Source: Mesorhizobium sp. WSM2240 (GTDB lineage: Bacteria; Pseudomonadota; Alphaproteobacteria; Rhizobiales; Rhizobiaceae). From it: 64,000 bases of DNA. Under the pieces are notes generated by a model. That model was not told where the DNA came from and did no database searches. It saw nothing but the letters and a program-made list of their open reading frames with translations. Below, in pieces: positions 17,450 to 26,813 of the stretch (positions within the stretch are counted from its first letter, which is position 1; the number at the start of each line of letters is the position of its first letter). The position numbers and the translations under genes are program-made. Location: contig NZ_CP159253.1 in assembly GCF_040438645.1 (NCBI RefSeq), forward strand, positions 5,012,501 through 5,076,500, written 5' to 3'.

Positions 17450-17954
17450 CGTTGCTCCTTAATCTGATTTGACTGAACCGCAGATAGGGACGCAAGGCGG
17501 CAGTTCAAGCAACGCAGGTCCGGCCGGCGCGTTCGTTCGGTGCTATGTAATAGCCCCACCAGGGGTGGTTTCTATGCGGCTCCGATCCTAAGGAACGATC
17601 GCACTATGTGCATATGAACGCCGGCGAGCAGTCAAGAGATGGCATTGTAGCCATCAACATGGGCAGTGGAAAAAATAATTTCGGATATTGGGAACCTTAT
17701 TGGAGGCTGCGCGTTTCAGGCCGCTAACGTTTGTTGTTGAAGCTTCAACGTGGGCACGGACCGGCGGTCGCGACCCCCCAAGCCCCCCGCCCAGCGATGG
17801 TCGGTCCATCCCCCAATTTTCGTGAAATCGCCTTCGCGCCAATGCGAAGCTAGTGCTCTTGCTGCATAAGGCCCGCGACTGCGCTTTGATTCGGCGCTCG
17901 ATTTGTGTAGAGCGGTGACGAGGAATTTCCGGAACGACATTCAGGCCGAAAACC
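17450..17954. other. Non-coding stretch upstream of leuD
   Basis: About 505 bases with no convincing reading frame. It contains a perfect 14-base palindrome (GTTGAAGCTTCAAC, 17736-17749) and a 6-bp hairpin CTTCGC/GCGAAG (17832-17849), and presumably the leuD promoter. I saw no leader peptide or known riboswitch. Confidence 0.5.
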
Positions 17955-18560
17955 ATGGAAAAATTCACCAAACTCACCGGCGTCGCCGCGCCCCTGCCGA
18001 TCGTCAATGTCGACACCGACATGATCATCCCCAAGGACTATCTGAAGACGATCAAGCGGACCGGGCTTGGAACCGGCCTGTTCGCCGAGATGCGCTACAA
18101 TGACGACGGTTCGGAAAATCCCGATTTCGTGCTCAACAAGCCGGCCTACCGCAAGGCGCAGATCCTGGTCGCCGGCGACAATTTCGGCTGCGGCTCCAGC
18201 CGCGAGCACGCACCCTGGGCGCTGCTCGACTTCGGCATTCGCTGCGTCATCTCGACCAGCTTCGCCGACATTTTCTATAACAACTGCTTCAAGAACGGCA
18301 TTTTGCCGATCACCGTCAGCCCGGAAGACCTCGAAAAGCTGATGGACGACGCCTCGCGCGGCTCCAACGCCACGCTCTCCATTGATCTCGAGGCCAAGGA
18401 AATCCGGGGGCCGGACGGCGGCGTGGTGAAGTTCGATCTCGACGAGTTCAAGCGGCACTGCCTGTTGAACGGCCTCGACGATATCGGGCTTACGCTGGAA
18501 AAGGCCTCGTCGATCGACAGCTTTGAGAAAAGGAACGCCGAGAGCCGTCCCTGGGCATGA
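17955..18560 (+). CDS. leuD: 3-isopropylmalate dehydratase small subunit
   Basis: A 201-residue LeuD that combines with LeuC to isomerise 2-isopropylmalate to 3-isopropylmalate in leucine synthesis. The swivel-domain motif [21 protein letters not shown] is at about residues 75-95, and length is typical. leuC is not in the window. Its stop overlaps the start of the RidA-family gene as ATGA, beginning a chain of three coupled genes before leuB. Confidence 0.97.
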   Translation: MEKFTKLTGVAAPLPIVNVDTDMIIPKDYLKTIKRTGLGTGLFAEMRYNDDGSENPDFVLNKPAYRKAQILVAGDNFGCGSSREHAPWALLDFGIRCVISTSFADIFYNNCFKNGILPITVSPEDLEKLMDDASRGSNATLSIDLEAKEIRGPDGGVVKFDLDEFKRHCLLNGLDDIGLTLEKASSIDSFEKRNAESRPWA

Positions 18561-18952
18561 CGCGAAAGCTCATCTCCACCGGCTCGCCCTTCGAGAAGAC
18601 CGCGGGCTATTCGCGCGCGGTGGTGCAGGGCGACTGGTGTTTCGTTTCCGGAACGACCGGCTACGACTATGCCACCATGACGATGCCGGAGAGCGTCGAG
18701 GCGCAGGCGCGCAATTGCCTCGCGACTATTTCCAGGGCGCTGGAAGAGGGCGGCTTCTCGCTCGCCGATGTCGTCCGCGCGCACTACTACATCACCGACG
18801 CGGATTTCGTTGACCGCGTCTTTCCGATCCTGGGCGAAGCCTTCGGCGACATACGTCCCGCCGCCACCATGATCGTCTGCAGCCTGAACAAGCCGGAGAT
18901 GAAGATCGAGATCGAAGTCACCGCGCTGCGGCGCGAGCCGACACCGGCATGA
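18557..18952 (+). CDS. RidA/YjgF-family protein with altered active-site motif
   Basis: A 131-residue RidA-fold protein. Typical members deaminate reactive enamines/imines with an arginine in a P-A-R-(S/T) motif. Here the corresponding stretch reads [12 protein letters not shown], so the arginine position appears to be alanine with the Arg two residues earlier, while the following K-I-E-I-E-V-T-A strand is conserved. It may therefore belong to a Rid subfamily without canonical imine deaminase activity. It is coupled by ATGA overlaps on both sides, to leuD and to the SAF-domain dehydrogenase. Confidence 0.88.
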   Translation: MTRKLISTGSPFEKTAGYSRAVVQGDWCFVSGTTGYDYATMTMPESVEAQARNCLATISRALEEGGFSLADVVRAHYYITDADFVDRVFPILGEAFGDIRPAATMIVCSLNKPEMKIEIEVTALRREPTPA

Positions 18953-20247
18953 ACCTTTACTCCCTCCTCCAGGCGCGTGCCGCCGACGGCAAGCCGGTCA
19001 GGGCCGGCCTGATCGGCGCCGGCAAGTTCGGCTCGATGTTCCTCTCGCAAGTGCCCACCACGCCGGGGCTCGAGGTCACGGTGATCGCCGATCTCAACCC
19101 GGAACGTGCCAAGCACGCCTGCCGGGCAGTGGGCTGGGAGGAGGAGCGGATCGCGGCAACGGTTTTTGTCGAGGACGGACGCGACCTCTGCGCACGTGAC
19201 GTGGACGTCGTCATCGACGCAACCGGCTCGCCGCAGGCCGGCGTGGTCCACGCGCTCTCGGCCATCGAGAACGGCAAGCATATCGTCATGGTCAATGTCG
19301 AGGCCGACGTCCTGGCCGGGCCGGCACTGGCAGCACGGGCGCGAAAAGCGGGTATCGTCTATTCCATGGCCTATGGCGACCAGCCGGCGCTGGTTGCCGA
19401 GATGGTCGACTGGGCGCGCGCGGCCGGCTTTCGCGTCCAGGCGGCCGGCAAGGGCACGAAATACCTGCCGGTCTATCATCAAGTGACGCCCCACGATGTC
19501 TGGACACATTACGGACTGACATCCGAGGCCGCGCGAGCCGCGGGCATGAACAGCCAGATGTTCAATTCCTTTCTCGACGGCACCAAATCGGCGATCGAGA
19601 TGGCAGCGATCGCCAATGCCTGCGAGCTCGACGTGCCGGAGGACGGGCTGTTGTTTCCGCCTTGCGGCGTCGACGACCTGTCGCATGTGCTGCGGCCGCG
19701 CGAGGCGGGCGGGCAACTCTCGGGCGCCGGCATGGTCGAGGTGGTGTCGTCGCTGGAGCGCGACGGCCGGCCGGTCTTCCGCGACCTGCGCTGGGGCGTC
19801 TATGTGGTGCTTGAGGCGCCAAACGACTATGCCGCGGCCTGCTTCCGGCAATACGGGCTGCCGGTTGATTCTACCGGCCGCTATGCCGCCATGTACAAGC
19901 CGTTCCACTTGATCGGGCTGGAACTCGGCATTTCGGTGCTGAGCGCGGCATTGCGCGGCGAACCGACGGGCCAGAGCCGCGCCTTCCGGGGCGATGCCGT
20001 GGCGGTGGCCAAGCGCGACCTGAAGCCCGGCGAGATGCTCGACGGCGAGGGCGGCTACACCGTCTGGGGGAAGCTCCTGCCGGCGAAAAGATCGCTCGAC
20101 ATGAAGGCGCTGCCGATCGGCCTCGCGCACGGCGTCAAGCTGGTTCGGCCCATACTCGCCGGGCAGGCGGTAACTTTCGACGATATCGAGCCGCCGCCAG
20201 ACAGTCCGGCTCTGCAGCTTCGCCGCGAGGCCGAGGCGATGATTTAG
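18949..20247 (+). CDS. NAD(P)-dependent dehydrogenase with C-terminal SAF domain (homoserine-dehydrogenase-like)
   Basis: A 432-residue oxidoreductase with an N-terminal Rossmann fold ([32 protein letters not shown]) and a C-terminal SAF-like domain ([29 protein letters not shown]...[26 protein letters not shown]). This architecture occurs in sugar-acid and related catabolic dehydrogenases often labelled as homoserine dehydrogenase or FlgA-like. The substrate is unknown. The start overlaps the RidA stop. It lies between leuD and leuB and is followed by a large nested palindrome. Confidence 0.88.
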   Translation: MNLYSLLQARAADGKPVRAGLIGAGKFGSMFLSQVPTTPGLEVTVIADLNPERAKHACRAVGWEEERIAATVFVEDGRDLCARDVDVVIDATGSPQAGVVHALSAIENGKHIVMVNVEADVLAGPALAARARKAGIVYSMAYGDQPALVAEMVDWARAAGFRVQAAGKGTKYLPVYHQVTPHDVWTHYGLTSEAARAAGMNSQMFNSFLDGTKSAIEMAAIANACELDVPEDGLLFPPCGVDDLSHVLRPREAGGQLSGAGMVEVVSSLERDGRPVFRDLRWGVYVVLEAPNDYAAACFRQYGLPVDSTGRYAAMYKPFHLIGLELGISVLSAALRGEPTGQSRAFRGDAVAVAKRDLKPGEMLDGEGGYTVWGKLLPAKRSLDMKALPIGLAHGVKLVRPILAGQAVTFDDIEPPPDSPALQLRREAEAMI

Positions 20248-20252
20248 ACGAA

Positions 20253-20298
20253 GCCGGCGCTTGCGCGCAGCCGGCTGCGCGTCTAGCAAAGCGCCGGC
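20253..20298. repeat. Nested palindrome between the SAF-domain gene and leuB
   Basis: GCCGGCGCTT (20253-20262) pairs perfectly with AAGCGCCGGC (20289-20298), and inside it lies an 18-base perfect palindrome of half CGCGCAGCC (20264-20281). It begins 5 bases after the upstream stop and ends 23 bases before the leuB start. There is no T-run, so it is not a standard terminator; it may be an attenuating structure or a repeat element. Confidence 0.7.
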
Positions 20299-20321
20299 TC
20301 CCAATTCCGAAAGGTTGTTCC

Positions 20322-21434
20322 ATGGCATCGCGCAAACTCCTCCTTCTTCCCGGCGACGGCATCGGCCCCGAAGCGATGGCGGAGGTGAAAAAACTGATCG
20401 CGGCGATGAACGAGAATTTCGGCGCCGGCTTCGAGACCGAGGAAGGGCTGGTCGGCGGCTCGGCCTACGACGCGCATGGCGCGGCGATTTCGGATGCCGA
20501 CATGGACAAGGCAATGGCCGCCGACGCCGTGCTGTTCGGTGCGGTGGGCGGGCCGAAATGGGATGCCGTTCCCTACGAGGTTCGTCCTGAAGCCGGTCTT
20601 TTGCGCCTGCGCAAGGACATGCAGCTCTTCGCCAATCTCAGGCCCGCAATCTGCTACCCGGCGCTAGCGGCATCTTCTTCGCTTAAGCCGGAGGTCGTTG
20701 AAGGTCTCGACATACTGATCGTGCGGGAACTCACCGGCGGCGTCTATTTCGGCGAGCCGAAGGAAATCATCGACCTCGGCAACGGCCAGAAACGTGGCAT
20801 CGACACGCAGGTTTATGACACTTTCGAGATCGAGCGTATTTCGGGCGTCGCCTTCGAACTCGCGCGGACACGCAAGAACCACGTCACCTCGATGGAAAAG
20901 CGCAACGTCATGAAGTCGGGCGTGCTGTGGAACGAGGTGGTCACCCAGACGCACAAGACGAAATATGCGGACGTGAAGCTCGACCACATGCTGGCCGATG
21001 CAGGCGGCATGCAGCTGGTCCGCTGGCCAAAACAGTTCGACGTGATCGTCACCGACAATCTGTTCGGCGACATGCTGTCGGACGTGGCGGCGATGCTGAC
21101 CGGTTCGCTCGGCATGCTGCCGTCGGCCTCGCTCGGCGCGCCTGATGCGATGACCGGCAAGCGCAAGGCGCTCTACGAGCCGGTGCACGGCTCGGCGCCG
21201 GACATTGCCGGCCAGGGCATCGCCAACCCTATCGCGATGATCGCTTCGTTTGCCATGTGCCTGCGCTACTCGTTCAACATGGTGGCGGAAGCGGACCGGC
21301 TTGAAGCGGCGATCGCCGCTGTCCTCAATGACGGGCTGCGCACGAAAGACATTCTTTCGGCGGGCATGACCGAGGTCGGCACCATTCAGATGGGCGACGC
21401 CATCGTGCGAAAATTTCTGGCCCTTTCGGCGTGA
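20322..21434 (+). CDS. leuB: 3-isopropylmalate dehydrogenase
   Basis: A 370-residue enzyme that oxidises and decarboxylates 3-isopropylmalate with NAD+ in leucine synthesis. Motifs include [17 protein letters not shown], the substrate-binding region around [43 protein letters not shown] with metal-binding aspartates, and [19 protein letters not shown] for NAD binding. Length and motifs are normal. It follows leuD by two inserted genes and is separated by the nested palindrome. Confidence 0.97.
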   Translation: MASRKLLLLPGDGIGPEAMAEVKKLIAAMNENFGAGFETEEGLVGGSAYDAHGAAISDADMDKAMAADAVLFGAVGGPKWDAVPYEVRPEAGLLRLRKDMQLFANLRPAICYPALAASSSLKPEVVEGLDILIVRELTGGVYFGEPKEIIDLGNGQKRGIDTQVYDTFEIERISGVAFELARTRKNHVTSMEKRNVMKSGVLWNEVVTQTHKTKYADVKLDHMLADAGGMQLVRWPKQFDVIVTDNLFGDMLSDVAAMLTGSLGMLPSASLGAPDAMTGKRKALYEPVHGSAPDIAGQGIANPIAMIASFAMCLRYSFNMVAEADRLEAAIAAVLNDGLRTKDILSAGMTEVGTIQMGDAIVRKFLALSA

Positions 21435-21456
21435 ATTCGCGTCGAGCGCAATAGCG

Positions 21457-21933
21457 TTACAGGAAGGCAATCCAGCGCCCGGCAAGCAGCGCCGCGATCC
21501 AGATCGTCAGCGACAGAAGCGCGCCGATCCTGAGGCCGGGGCTTATGCCGCCGCCGGCCAATGCCTTCCGCCATCCGGTGCTGAAACGGATGATGCTCGC
21601 GTTCACCACGCCCAAGGCCACCAGCGAAATCTTTGTCAGAAAGGCCAGATTGCCCGCGTATTCCAGCGGCTGGACTGAAAACAGCAGGAAACCGGTGGCG
21701 ATCGCAAGCACCAGGCCGCCTGCCGAAATCCCAGTCATCACCCTGAGGAACGGACCCGCCTGAAGGCTGGGGAACAGGCCGAGAATCCTGAGATCCGCAG
21801 GCAGGATGGCGCCGATCAGCAGCGTCAGCGCGAAAATGTGGGTCGCGTTGATGAGCGGATAGACAAAAAGCGAGCGGCGGATGAGCGCCGCCACCTCCCA
21901 ATTGTGCAGCGTGTGCAGCCAGTCGATTAGCAT
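21457..21933 (-). CDS. Small membrane protein (DUF6644-like)
   Basis: A 158-residue protein with about four transmembrane helices (LIGAILPADLRILGLF, MTGISAGGLVLAIATGFLLF, LTKISLVALGVVNASIIRF, IGALLSLTIWIAALLAG). It follows the DUF6152 gene by 10 bases in the same direction, a pairing I recall from other proteobacteria. The function is unknown. It converges with leuB. Confidence 0.8.
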   Translation of the reverse strand: MLIDWLHTLHNWEVAALIRRSLFVYPLINATHIFALTLLIGAILPADLRILGLFPSLQAGPFLRVMTGISAGGLVLAIATGFLLFSVQPLEYAGNLAFLTKISLVALGVVNASIIRFSTGWRKALAGGGISPGLRIGALLSLTIWIAALLAGRWIAFL

Positions 21934-21943
21934 GCGCGGGGCC

Positions 21944-22336
21944 TCAGGCGCCCGGCACGCGATTGGGATAGACGTCGAAAGTGTTGCCGTTGACGATGAT
22001 GCGCGCCGCCTTCATGCGTCGTTCCGAATGGTCGCGCGAGCGGAAGCCGACGCTGGTCACCGTATCGCCAATCTTCGCCGCGCGCTCGTCAAAACCGGCG
22101 CGGGTGGTCGGCGCAAGCGGCGCGAGATCGACGTGCCAGACGCCGTCCTCGGCGCGAACGTCCAGGGTCACGTGCGGATTGCCGATATAGATATCCTCGA
22201 TAACGCCGGTGAGCTCGAATGGGTCGTCCTCGGTCCAGGCCCAGCCATGGTGGGCAAGCGCCGGGACGGCCGCGGCAAGGCACAGCGCTCCCACAAGGAG
22301 TGCGCGGCGGGGGATGCGCAGGATCGGGTGATTCAT
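21944..22336 (-). CDS. DUF6152 exported protein
   Basis: A 130-residue protein with a signal peptide (cut after ALA-HHGW). The mature part starts HHGWAWTEDDPFELTGVIEDIYIGNPHVTLDV, matching the DUF6152 pattern of an N-terminal His-His and an NPH motif, which suggests metal or ligand binding. The start has AGGAAGGA upstream. It forms a two-gene operon with the membrane protein downstream. The role is unknown. Confidence 0.82.
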   Translation of the reverse strand: MNHPILRIPRRALLVGALCLAAAVPALAHHGWAWTEDDPFELTGVIEDIYIGNPHVTLDVRAEDGVWHVDLAPLAPTTRAGFDERAAKIGDTVTSVGFRSRDHSERRMKAARIIVNGNTFDVYPNRVPGA

Positions 22337-22706
22337 CGCTGGTCCATCCTTCCTCGTTCATCAAAGGGTATGGCGGGGCCGGGGATGGTCAAGTCACAAG
22401 CTGCTGATCGCGCCTCACATTGACTCTTCACCGAAAGCGCGTAAAAGGCAGCCGCGAACAGGATTTCATTATGCGCGGCCTCTTGATGGCGCTCTTTGCA
22501 TTCGACTTTACCGGCCACGATTCCAATCGTGCCGGACGCGAACGCGCATCCTTCCGTTCCAGCAAAACTACGGCCAAAGCGACCACCAAAACGGTCTGAT
22601 CACCCTTGGCCTGCTCACCCTCTCCCGGGTCCGGCCCGGGGGATGGAACCCGCTCCGGCCGGCGGGTTTTCTCCAGAAACGAGCGGAGAGGGACAGGAGA
22701 ACTAAC
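22337..22706. other. Non-coding leader region upstream of asd
   Basis: About 370 bases without a convincing gene between the divergent DUF6152 gene and asd. The distal part has no recognisable signal. The proximal part, 22618-22692, is strongly structured and is listed separately. The asd ribosome binding site AGGAG is at 22695-22699. Confidence 0.5.
22618..22692 (+). repeat. REP-like multi-stem element abutting the asd ribosome binding site
   Basis: CCCTCTCC (22618-22625) pairs with GGAGAGGG (22685-22692). Inside are a CCCGGG/CCCGGG stem (22624-22640) and an AACCCGC/GCGGGTT stem (22647-22668). The CCCTCTCC...GGAGAGGG frame resembles the palindromic repeats scattered in rhizobial genomes; another appears at 38299-38327. 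Its 3' arm ends 2 bases before the asd Shine-Dalgarno sequence, so it could affect translation. Confidence 0.6.
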
Positions 22707-23741
22707 ATGGGTTTCAAGGTTGCGATCGTAGGCGCCACGGGCAATGTGGGCCGGGAAATGCTCAATATTCTCGAAGAGCGCGGCTTCCCCGTCGACGAGG
22801 TCGTGGCGCTTGCCTCGCGCCGCTCGCTCGGCACCGAAGTATCGTTCGGCGACCGCACGCTGAAGGTCAAAGTGCTCGATACCTATGACTTTTCCGATAC
22901 CGACCTCTGCATCATGTCGGCCGGCGGCAACGTCTCGAAGGAATGGTCGCCCAAGATTGGAAAGCAGGGCTGCGTCGTGATCGATAATTCCTCGGCCTTC
23001 CGCTACGATCAGGATGTGCCGCTGATCGTGCCGGAAGTTAACCCCGACGCGATTTCGCTGTTCTCCCGCAAGAACATCATCGCCAACCCGAACTGCTCAA
23101 CGGCCCAGCTCGTGGTGGCGCTGAAGCCGCTGCACGACCAGGCCAGGATCAAGCGCGTGGTGGTGGCGACCTACCAGTCGGTCTCCGGCGCAGGCAAGGA
23201 AGGCATGGACGAACTGTTCACGCAGACCCGCGCCGTGTTCGTGGCCGACCCGGTCGAGGCCAAGAAGTTCACCAAGCGCATCGCCTTCAATGTCATCCCG
23301 CATATCGACGTGTTCATGGATGACGGCTTCACCAAGGAAGAGTGGAAGATGGTCGCCGAGACCAAGAAGATGCTTGACCCGAAGATCAAGCTGACGGCGA
23401 CCTGCGTGCGTGTACCGGTGTTCATCGGCCACTCCGAAGCCGTCAATGTCGAGTTCGAGAAGCCGATCACGGCCGACGAGGCTCGTGACATACTGCGCGA
23501 CGCGCCGGGCTGCCTGGTCGTCGACAAGCAGGAAGACGGTGGCTACGCGACGCCGATCGATTCGGCCGGCGAGGACGCGACCTACATCTCCCGCATCCGC
23601 GAGGATTCGACGGTCGACAACGGCCTGTCGATGTGGATCGTCTCCGACAATCTGCGCAAGGGCGCCGCGCTCAACGCGGTGCAGATCGCCGAGCTGCTGG
23701 TCGAACGCGGGCTGATCACGCCGAAGCAGAAGGCGGCCTGA
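22707..23741 (+). CDS. asd: Aspartate-semialdehyde dehydrogenase
   Basis: A 344-residue enzyme that reduces aspartyl phosphate to aspartate semialdehyde, feeding lysine/diaminopimelate, threonine and methionine synthesis. The NADP-binding GATGNVGREML motif is at residues 9-19, the catalytic Cys lies in NPNCSTAQ, and the His-containing VRVPVFIGHSEAVNVEFE block is present. The start has GGAG 7 bases upstream. A GNAT gene starts directly after its stop codon. Confidence 0.97.
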   Translation: MGFKVAIVGATGNVGREMLNILEERGFPVDEVVALASRRSLGTEVSFGDRTLKVKVLDTYDFSDTDLCIMSAGGNVSKEWSPKIGKQGCVVIDNSSAFRYDQDVPLIVPEVNPDAISLFSRKNIIANPNCSTAQLVVALKPLHDQARIKRVVVATYQSVSGAGKEGMDELFTQTRAVFVADPVEAKKFTKRIAFNVIPHIDVFMDDGFTKEEWKMVAETKKMLDPKIKLTATCVRVPVFIGHSEAVNVEFEKPITADEARDILRDAPGCLVVDKQEDGGYATPIDSAGEDATYISRIREDSTVDNGLSMWIVSDNLRKGAALNAVQIAELLVERGLITPKQKAA

Positions 23742-24179
23742 TTGTCATCTGTCGATGTGGCGCTGCGTCCGGCCGCCGCGTCGGACGCTTGCGACATCGC
23801 AAGGATCATGCGGGCGGCGCTTGGGTCGTTCGCCTGGATGCCGACGGTGCACACGCCGGACGAGGATTTGGCGTTCATCAGCGGGACCGTTCTGCCGCTG
23901 CAACGCGTGACGGTTGCCGAAGCCGGCGAAGGCATCGTCGGCTTCATTGCAGTCCATGGCGCATGGGTGGAGCAGCTTTACATTGATCCCGTCTGGACCG
24001 GGCGGGGCATCGGCAGCCGGCTCCTTGAACAGGCGACCGCCGGCATGAGGGAAGTGAAACTGCACTGTTTCCAAGCGAATTCCGGTGCGCGGCGTTTCTA
24101 TGAACAACACGGATTCACGGCCGCAAATTCGGCGACGGCTCAGGAAATGAAGAGCGGCTTCCCGATATTCAGTATCTAA
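23742..24179 (+). CDS. GNAT N-acetyltransferase
   Basis: A 145-residue acetyltransferase with the acetyl-CoA motif VEQLYIDPVWTGRGIGSRLLEQA and the C-terminal FYEQHGF. The reading frame opens at a TTG immediately after the asd stop; a GTG at 23757 is an alternative, so the exact start is uncertain. It must be co-transcribed with asd. The substrate is unknown. Confidence 0.85.
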   Translation: MSSVDVALRPAAASDACDIARIMRAALGSFAWMPTVHTPDEDLAFISGTVLPLQRVTVAEAGEGIVGFIAVHGAWVEQLYIDPVWTGRGIGSRLLEQATAGMREVKLHCFQANSGARRFYEQHGFTAANSATAQEMKSGFPIFSI

Positions 24180-24698
24180 GGCGAAGCTGATGCCGGCACA
24201 CTTCACCATCGCCACGCCCGGTTTTCACCGTCTGGCCTCTGTCAAAGAGCCCTCCTCATTTGCGAGGAGTAGTCGGGAAGCGGGGCGCGAGGCCGTGCCT
24301 CCTAACTATAAGTAACGTGGCGCGAACCTTGCGCCCCGCCGGCGTCTTGCCCTGGGAAGGAGGGTGCATTGGCGCACGCTGTCCTTCCCGTCGGGCCCGG
24401 ACCTGGGGGCTCATCACCCAGCCATGCCACCGCAGCATGACCGGCCCGGCGCCGCCGCCCTCATCCGATACCCGGTGCGCACCGGATTTCCCGCAAGAAC
24501 GGTGGGGCCATTATGCGGGAAGGCCAGCGATGATGAACAAATTGGGTGCAAAAATTCTTCCCGCCGGCTGTTATGCCATTGATCCGTAAGGAGGATTTCT
24601 TCGATCGGGCCGGAACGAGTGTGGATTCTATCCACGTTTGAGGACGCAGCGCGCATTCAGAAAGGCGTTCTGCGTCGACGCGGAGGTAAATTCGCGCT
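24180..24698. other. Non-coding island rich in perfect inverted repeats
   Basis: About 520 bases with no convincing gene, lying 3' of converging genes. It holds several perfect inverted repeats: CTCCTC/GAGGAG (24252-24269), GCGGGGCGC/GCGCCCCGC (24280-24288 with 24331-24339), GGGAAGGA/TCCTTCCC (24354-24361 with 24382-24389) enclosing GTGC/GCAC, CCGGTGC/GCACCGG (24472-24485), and TTCCCGCA/TGCGGGAA (24488-24495 with 24514-24521). This could be a structured RNA or a cluster of repeat elements. I could not match it to tmRNA, RNase P, SRP or 6S RNA. Confidence 0.5.
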
Positions 24699-24923
24699 TC
24701 ATTTCCGGCTGCGCGAGCGGGCAGGTTCGGCGTCCGGATCGACGGTGCGCGCCTCCGAAGGCAGCATCACCGGTATGCCGTCGCGCACGGGATAGGCGAG
24801 CTTGGCCAGCCGCGAATAGAGCTCGGAATTCTCCTCATCCCATACCAGCGGGCCCTTGGTCAGCGGGCAGGCGAGCAGTTCCAGCAGCCTGGCGTCGATT
24901 TTCGGCTTTTCTTCCTTACGCAT
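24699..24923 (-). CDS. Trm112-like (UPF0434/YcaR) small protein
   Basis: A 74-residue Trm112-family protein. The pattern [47 protein letters not shown] is typical, with only one Cys of the zinc ribbon retained, as in many bacterial members. Eukaryotic Trm112 activates methyltransferases; the bacterial role is less clear. It starts 22 bases after the Lon-domain gene and is the last gene of the 27.3-24.7 kb leftward run. Confidence 0.88.
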   Translation of the reverse strand: MRKEEKPKIDARLLELLACPLTKGPLVWDEENSELYSRLAKLAYPVRDGIPVMLPSEARTVDPDAEPARSRSRK

Positions 24924-24945
24924 CCGCTTCCCCCGGCCGGCGTCT

Positions 24946-25617
24946 TTATTGCAGGCTGGAGCCGAACTCGTCGTCTTCGCGCGCCAGCGCCATTTCAGTG
25001 ATCGCGATCAGCGTGTCGGCGCGCGTCTTCAAATCCGGCGCCTCGAGCAGCGCCTGCTTTTCGGCCGCGCCGTAAGGCGCCATCATTGACAGCGCGTTGA
25101 CCAGCATGGCGTTTTCGGCGCGGCTGACGCTGTCCCAGTCGGCCTCCAGGTCGTTGGCCTGCAGATAAGCGCGGAAGGCCTTGAGGAGCGCCGGCCGGTT
25201 GACGTCTCCGGCGGTCGGGTCCTCCTTCAGATCGGCCAGGAAGGGCGTGATGCGGCACTGCCTGAACGGCGTCTTCACAGCCATCTCCTCGGCGATCCGG
25301 TAGCGGCAAACGCCCTGCAGCGAAATCAGATAGCGTCCGTCGCCGGTTTCGGCGAGCGATGTGACCCGGCCGAGGCACCCTACTTCGCAGATCTCCGGCT
25401 CGTCATCGTCGCGCATCGACCCGTCGAGGGCCGGCTGCACCATGCCGATCAGCCGCGTTCCCGACATGACCTCATCTACCATCTGCAGATAGCGCGGCTC
25501 GAATATATTGAGCGGCATGCGCCCGCCCGGCAGCAGCAGCGCGCCGGACAGCGGGAAAACCGCGGCTACGGTAGGCAGATCGGATGGGAGCCGGTAATGG
25601 GCGTTTCCCGCCTGCAT
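24946..25617 (-). CDS. LON peptidase substrate-binding-domain protein
   Basis: A 223-residue protein consisting of the Lon N-terminal (substrate-binding, PUA-like) domain without ATPase or protease domains. Recognisable are [38 protein letters not shown], and [12 protein letters not shown]. Such stand-alone domains may bind unfolded proteins, which fits the adjacent CnoX-like chaperone-redox gene. Start and length are normal for the rhizobial family. Confidence 0.92.
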   Translation of the reverse strand: MQAGNAHYRLPSDLPTVAAVFPLSGALLLPGGRMPLNIFEPRYLQMVDEVMSGTRLIGMVQPALDGSMRDDDEPEICEVGCLGRVTSLAETGDGRYLISLQGVCRYRIAEEMAVKTPFRQCRITPFLADLKEDPTAGDVNRPALLKAFRAYLQANDLEADWDSVSRAENAMLVNALSMMAPYGAAEKQALLEAPDLKTRADTLIAITEMALAREDDEFGSSLQ

Positions 25618-25736
25618 TTCATTCTCCGTTCCGGCGATAGCCCTGAATCTGGAGCATCTGTCGGAATCCGCAAGTCAATTTCGAAGTCCCCGGAATGGAC
25701 CGGCCGAAGCCTGTTCCATTCCGAGCAGATACGCCG

Positions 25737-26738
25737 TTACGAAAACAGCAGCGACGACAGTTTGCGCCGTGAAGCCAGCGTCACCTCGTCGGTCAGGCCC
25801 CAGGCCTCGAAGAACTGCAGAAGCTGTGCGCGGGCGCCGTCATCCTTCCACGTTCTGTCGGCCTTGACGATGGCCAGCAGATTGTCGGCGGCCTCCTGCC
25901 GCATGCCAAGCGCATTCTGGATCATGGCGAGGTCGAAGCGCGCCTGATGGTCGTTTGGATCGGCTGCGAGGCGGCGCTCGAGTTCGCCCGGATCGCCGAG
26001 CGCGGCGGCCTGTTCGGCAAGCGCGAGCTTGGCGCGGACGGCGGCGAGCGCCGGGGCATCCTTCTTGTCTTCCGGCGCGCGCGCCAGAATTTCCTGCGCA
26101 GCCGCGCTGTCTCCGGCCTGGAACAGAATGTCGGCGAGGCCGGCGAGCGCGTCGACATTGTCGGGAGCCTGCGCCAGAACCGCTTCGTAAATCTGCGCCG
26201 CACCCTGCAAGTCGCCCGCCTCGCGGGCTTCCGCCGCTGCAGCCAATGCGTCGGCAATCTGCGCCTGACCATTGCCCTTGCCGGCGACCTTTTCGATGAA
26301 ATCGCGGATCTGGCTTTCGGGGATCGCGCCCATGAAGCCGTCGACCGGCTGCCCGTCCTTGAAGGCGATGACGGCCGGGATCGACTGGATGCCGAGCTGG
26401 CCCGCAATGGAAGGGTGCTCGTCGATGTTCATCTTGACGAGCTTGACCCTGCCACCGGCGGCCTGCACCGCTTTTTCAAGGGCAGGCGCGAGCTGCTTGC
26501 ACGGACCGCACCAGGGGGCCCAGAAGTCGACCAGCACCGGCTGGCGGCGAGATTCCTGGATCACGTCGGCAGCGAAGCTCTTGGTGGAGACGTCCTTGAC
26601 TACGAAGGGTTCAGCCACCAGCGGCGTTCCGGTCGCCGGACCGGGAGCGGGCTCGCGCGGCGGCTGGCCGTTGCCGTACTGTACGCTGGTGGAATACTGG
26701 CTTCCCATCCCGCCGAACGGATTGTCCTTGGTGTTCAT
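25737..26738 (-). CDS. cnoX: Thioredoxin-TPR co-chaperone (CnoX/YbbN)
   Basis: A 333-residue protein with an N-terminal thioredoxin domain and C-terminal TPR-like repeats, the CnoX/YbbN arrangement; CnoX holds oxidised clients and hands them to GroEL/DnaK. The redox motif is WAPWCGPCKQLAPALEK, followed by the cis-Pro region IQSIPAVIAFKDG. The helical repeats span about residues 170-333. A low-complexity N-terminal extension precedes the thioredoxin fold. The start at 26738 (MNTKDN) excludes an upstream frame of different character. Confidence 0.93.
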   Translation of the reverse strand: MNTKDNPFGGMGSQYSTSVQYGNGQPPREPAPGPATGTPLVAEPFVVKDVSTKSFAADVIQESRRQPVLVDFWAPWCGPCKQLAPALEKAVQAAGGRVKLVKMNIDEHPSIAGQLGIQSIPAVIAFKDGQPVDGFMGAIPESQIRDFIEKVAGKGNGQAQIADALAAAAEAREAGDLQGAAQIYEAVLAQAPDNVDALAGLADILFQAGDSAAAQEILARAPEDKKDAPALAAVRAKLALAEQAAALGDPGELERRLAADPNDHQARFDLAMIQNALGMRQEAADNLLAIVKADRTWKDDGARAQLLQFFEAWGLTDEVTLASRRKLSSLLFS

Positions 26739-26813
26739 TGCTGCCCTTTCGGTCGCTGCCGGCCCGCCGTTGCGGCGCCGCCATTGCTGGCGGCCCTCGC
26801 CACCATGTGGCAT

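Noticed and set aside
24252..24521. tmRNA, RNase P, SRP RNA or 6S RNA
   Set aside because: None of the conserved sequence landmarks of these RNAs was found on either strand, so only a generic structured region is reported.
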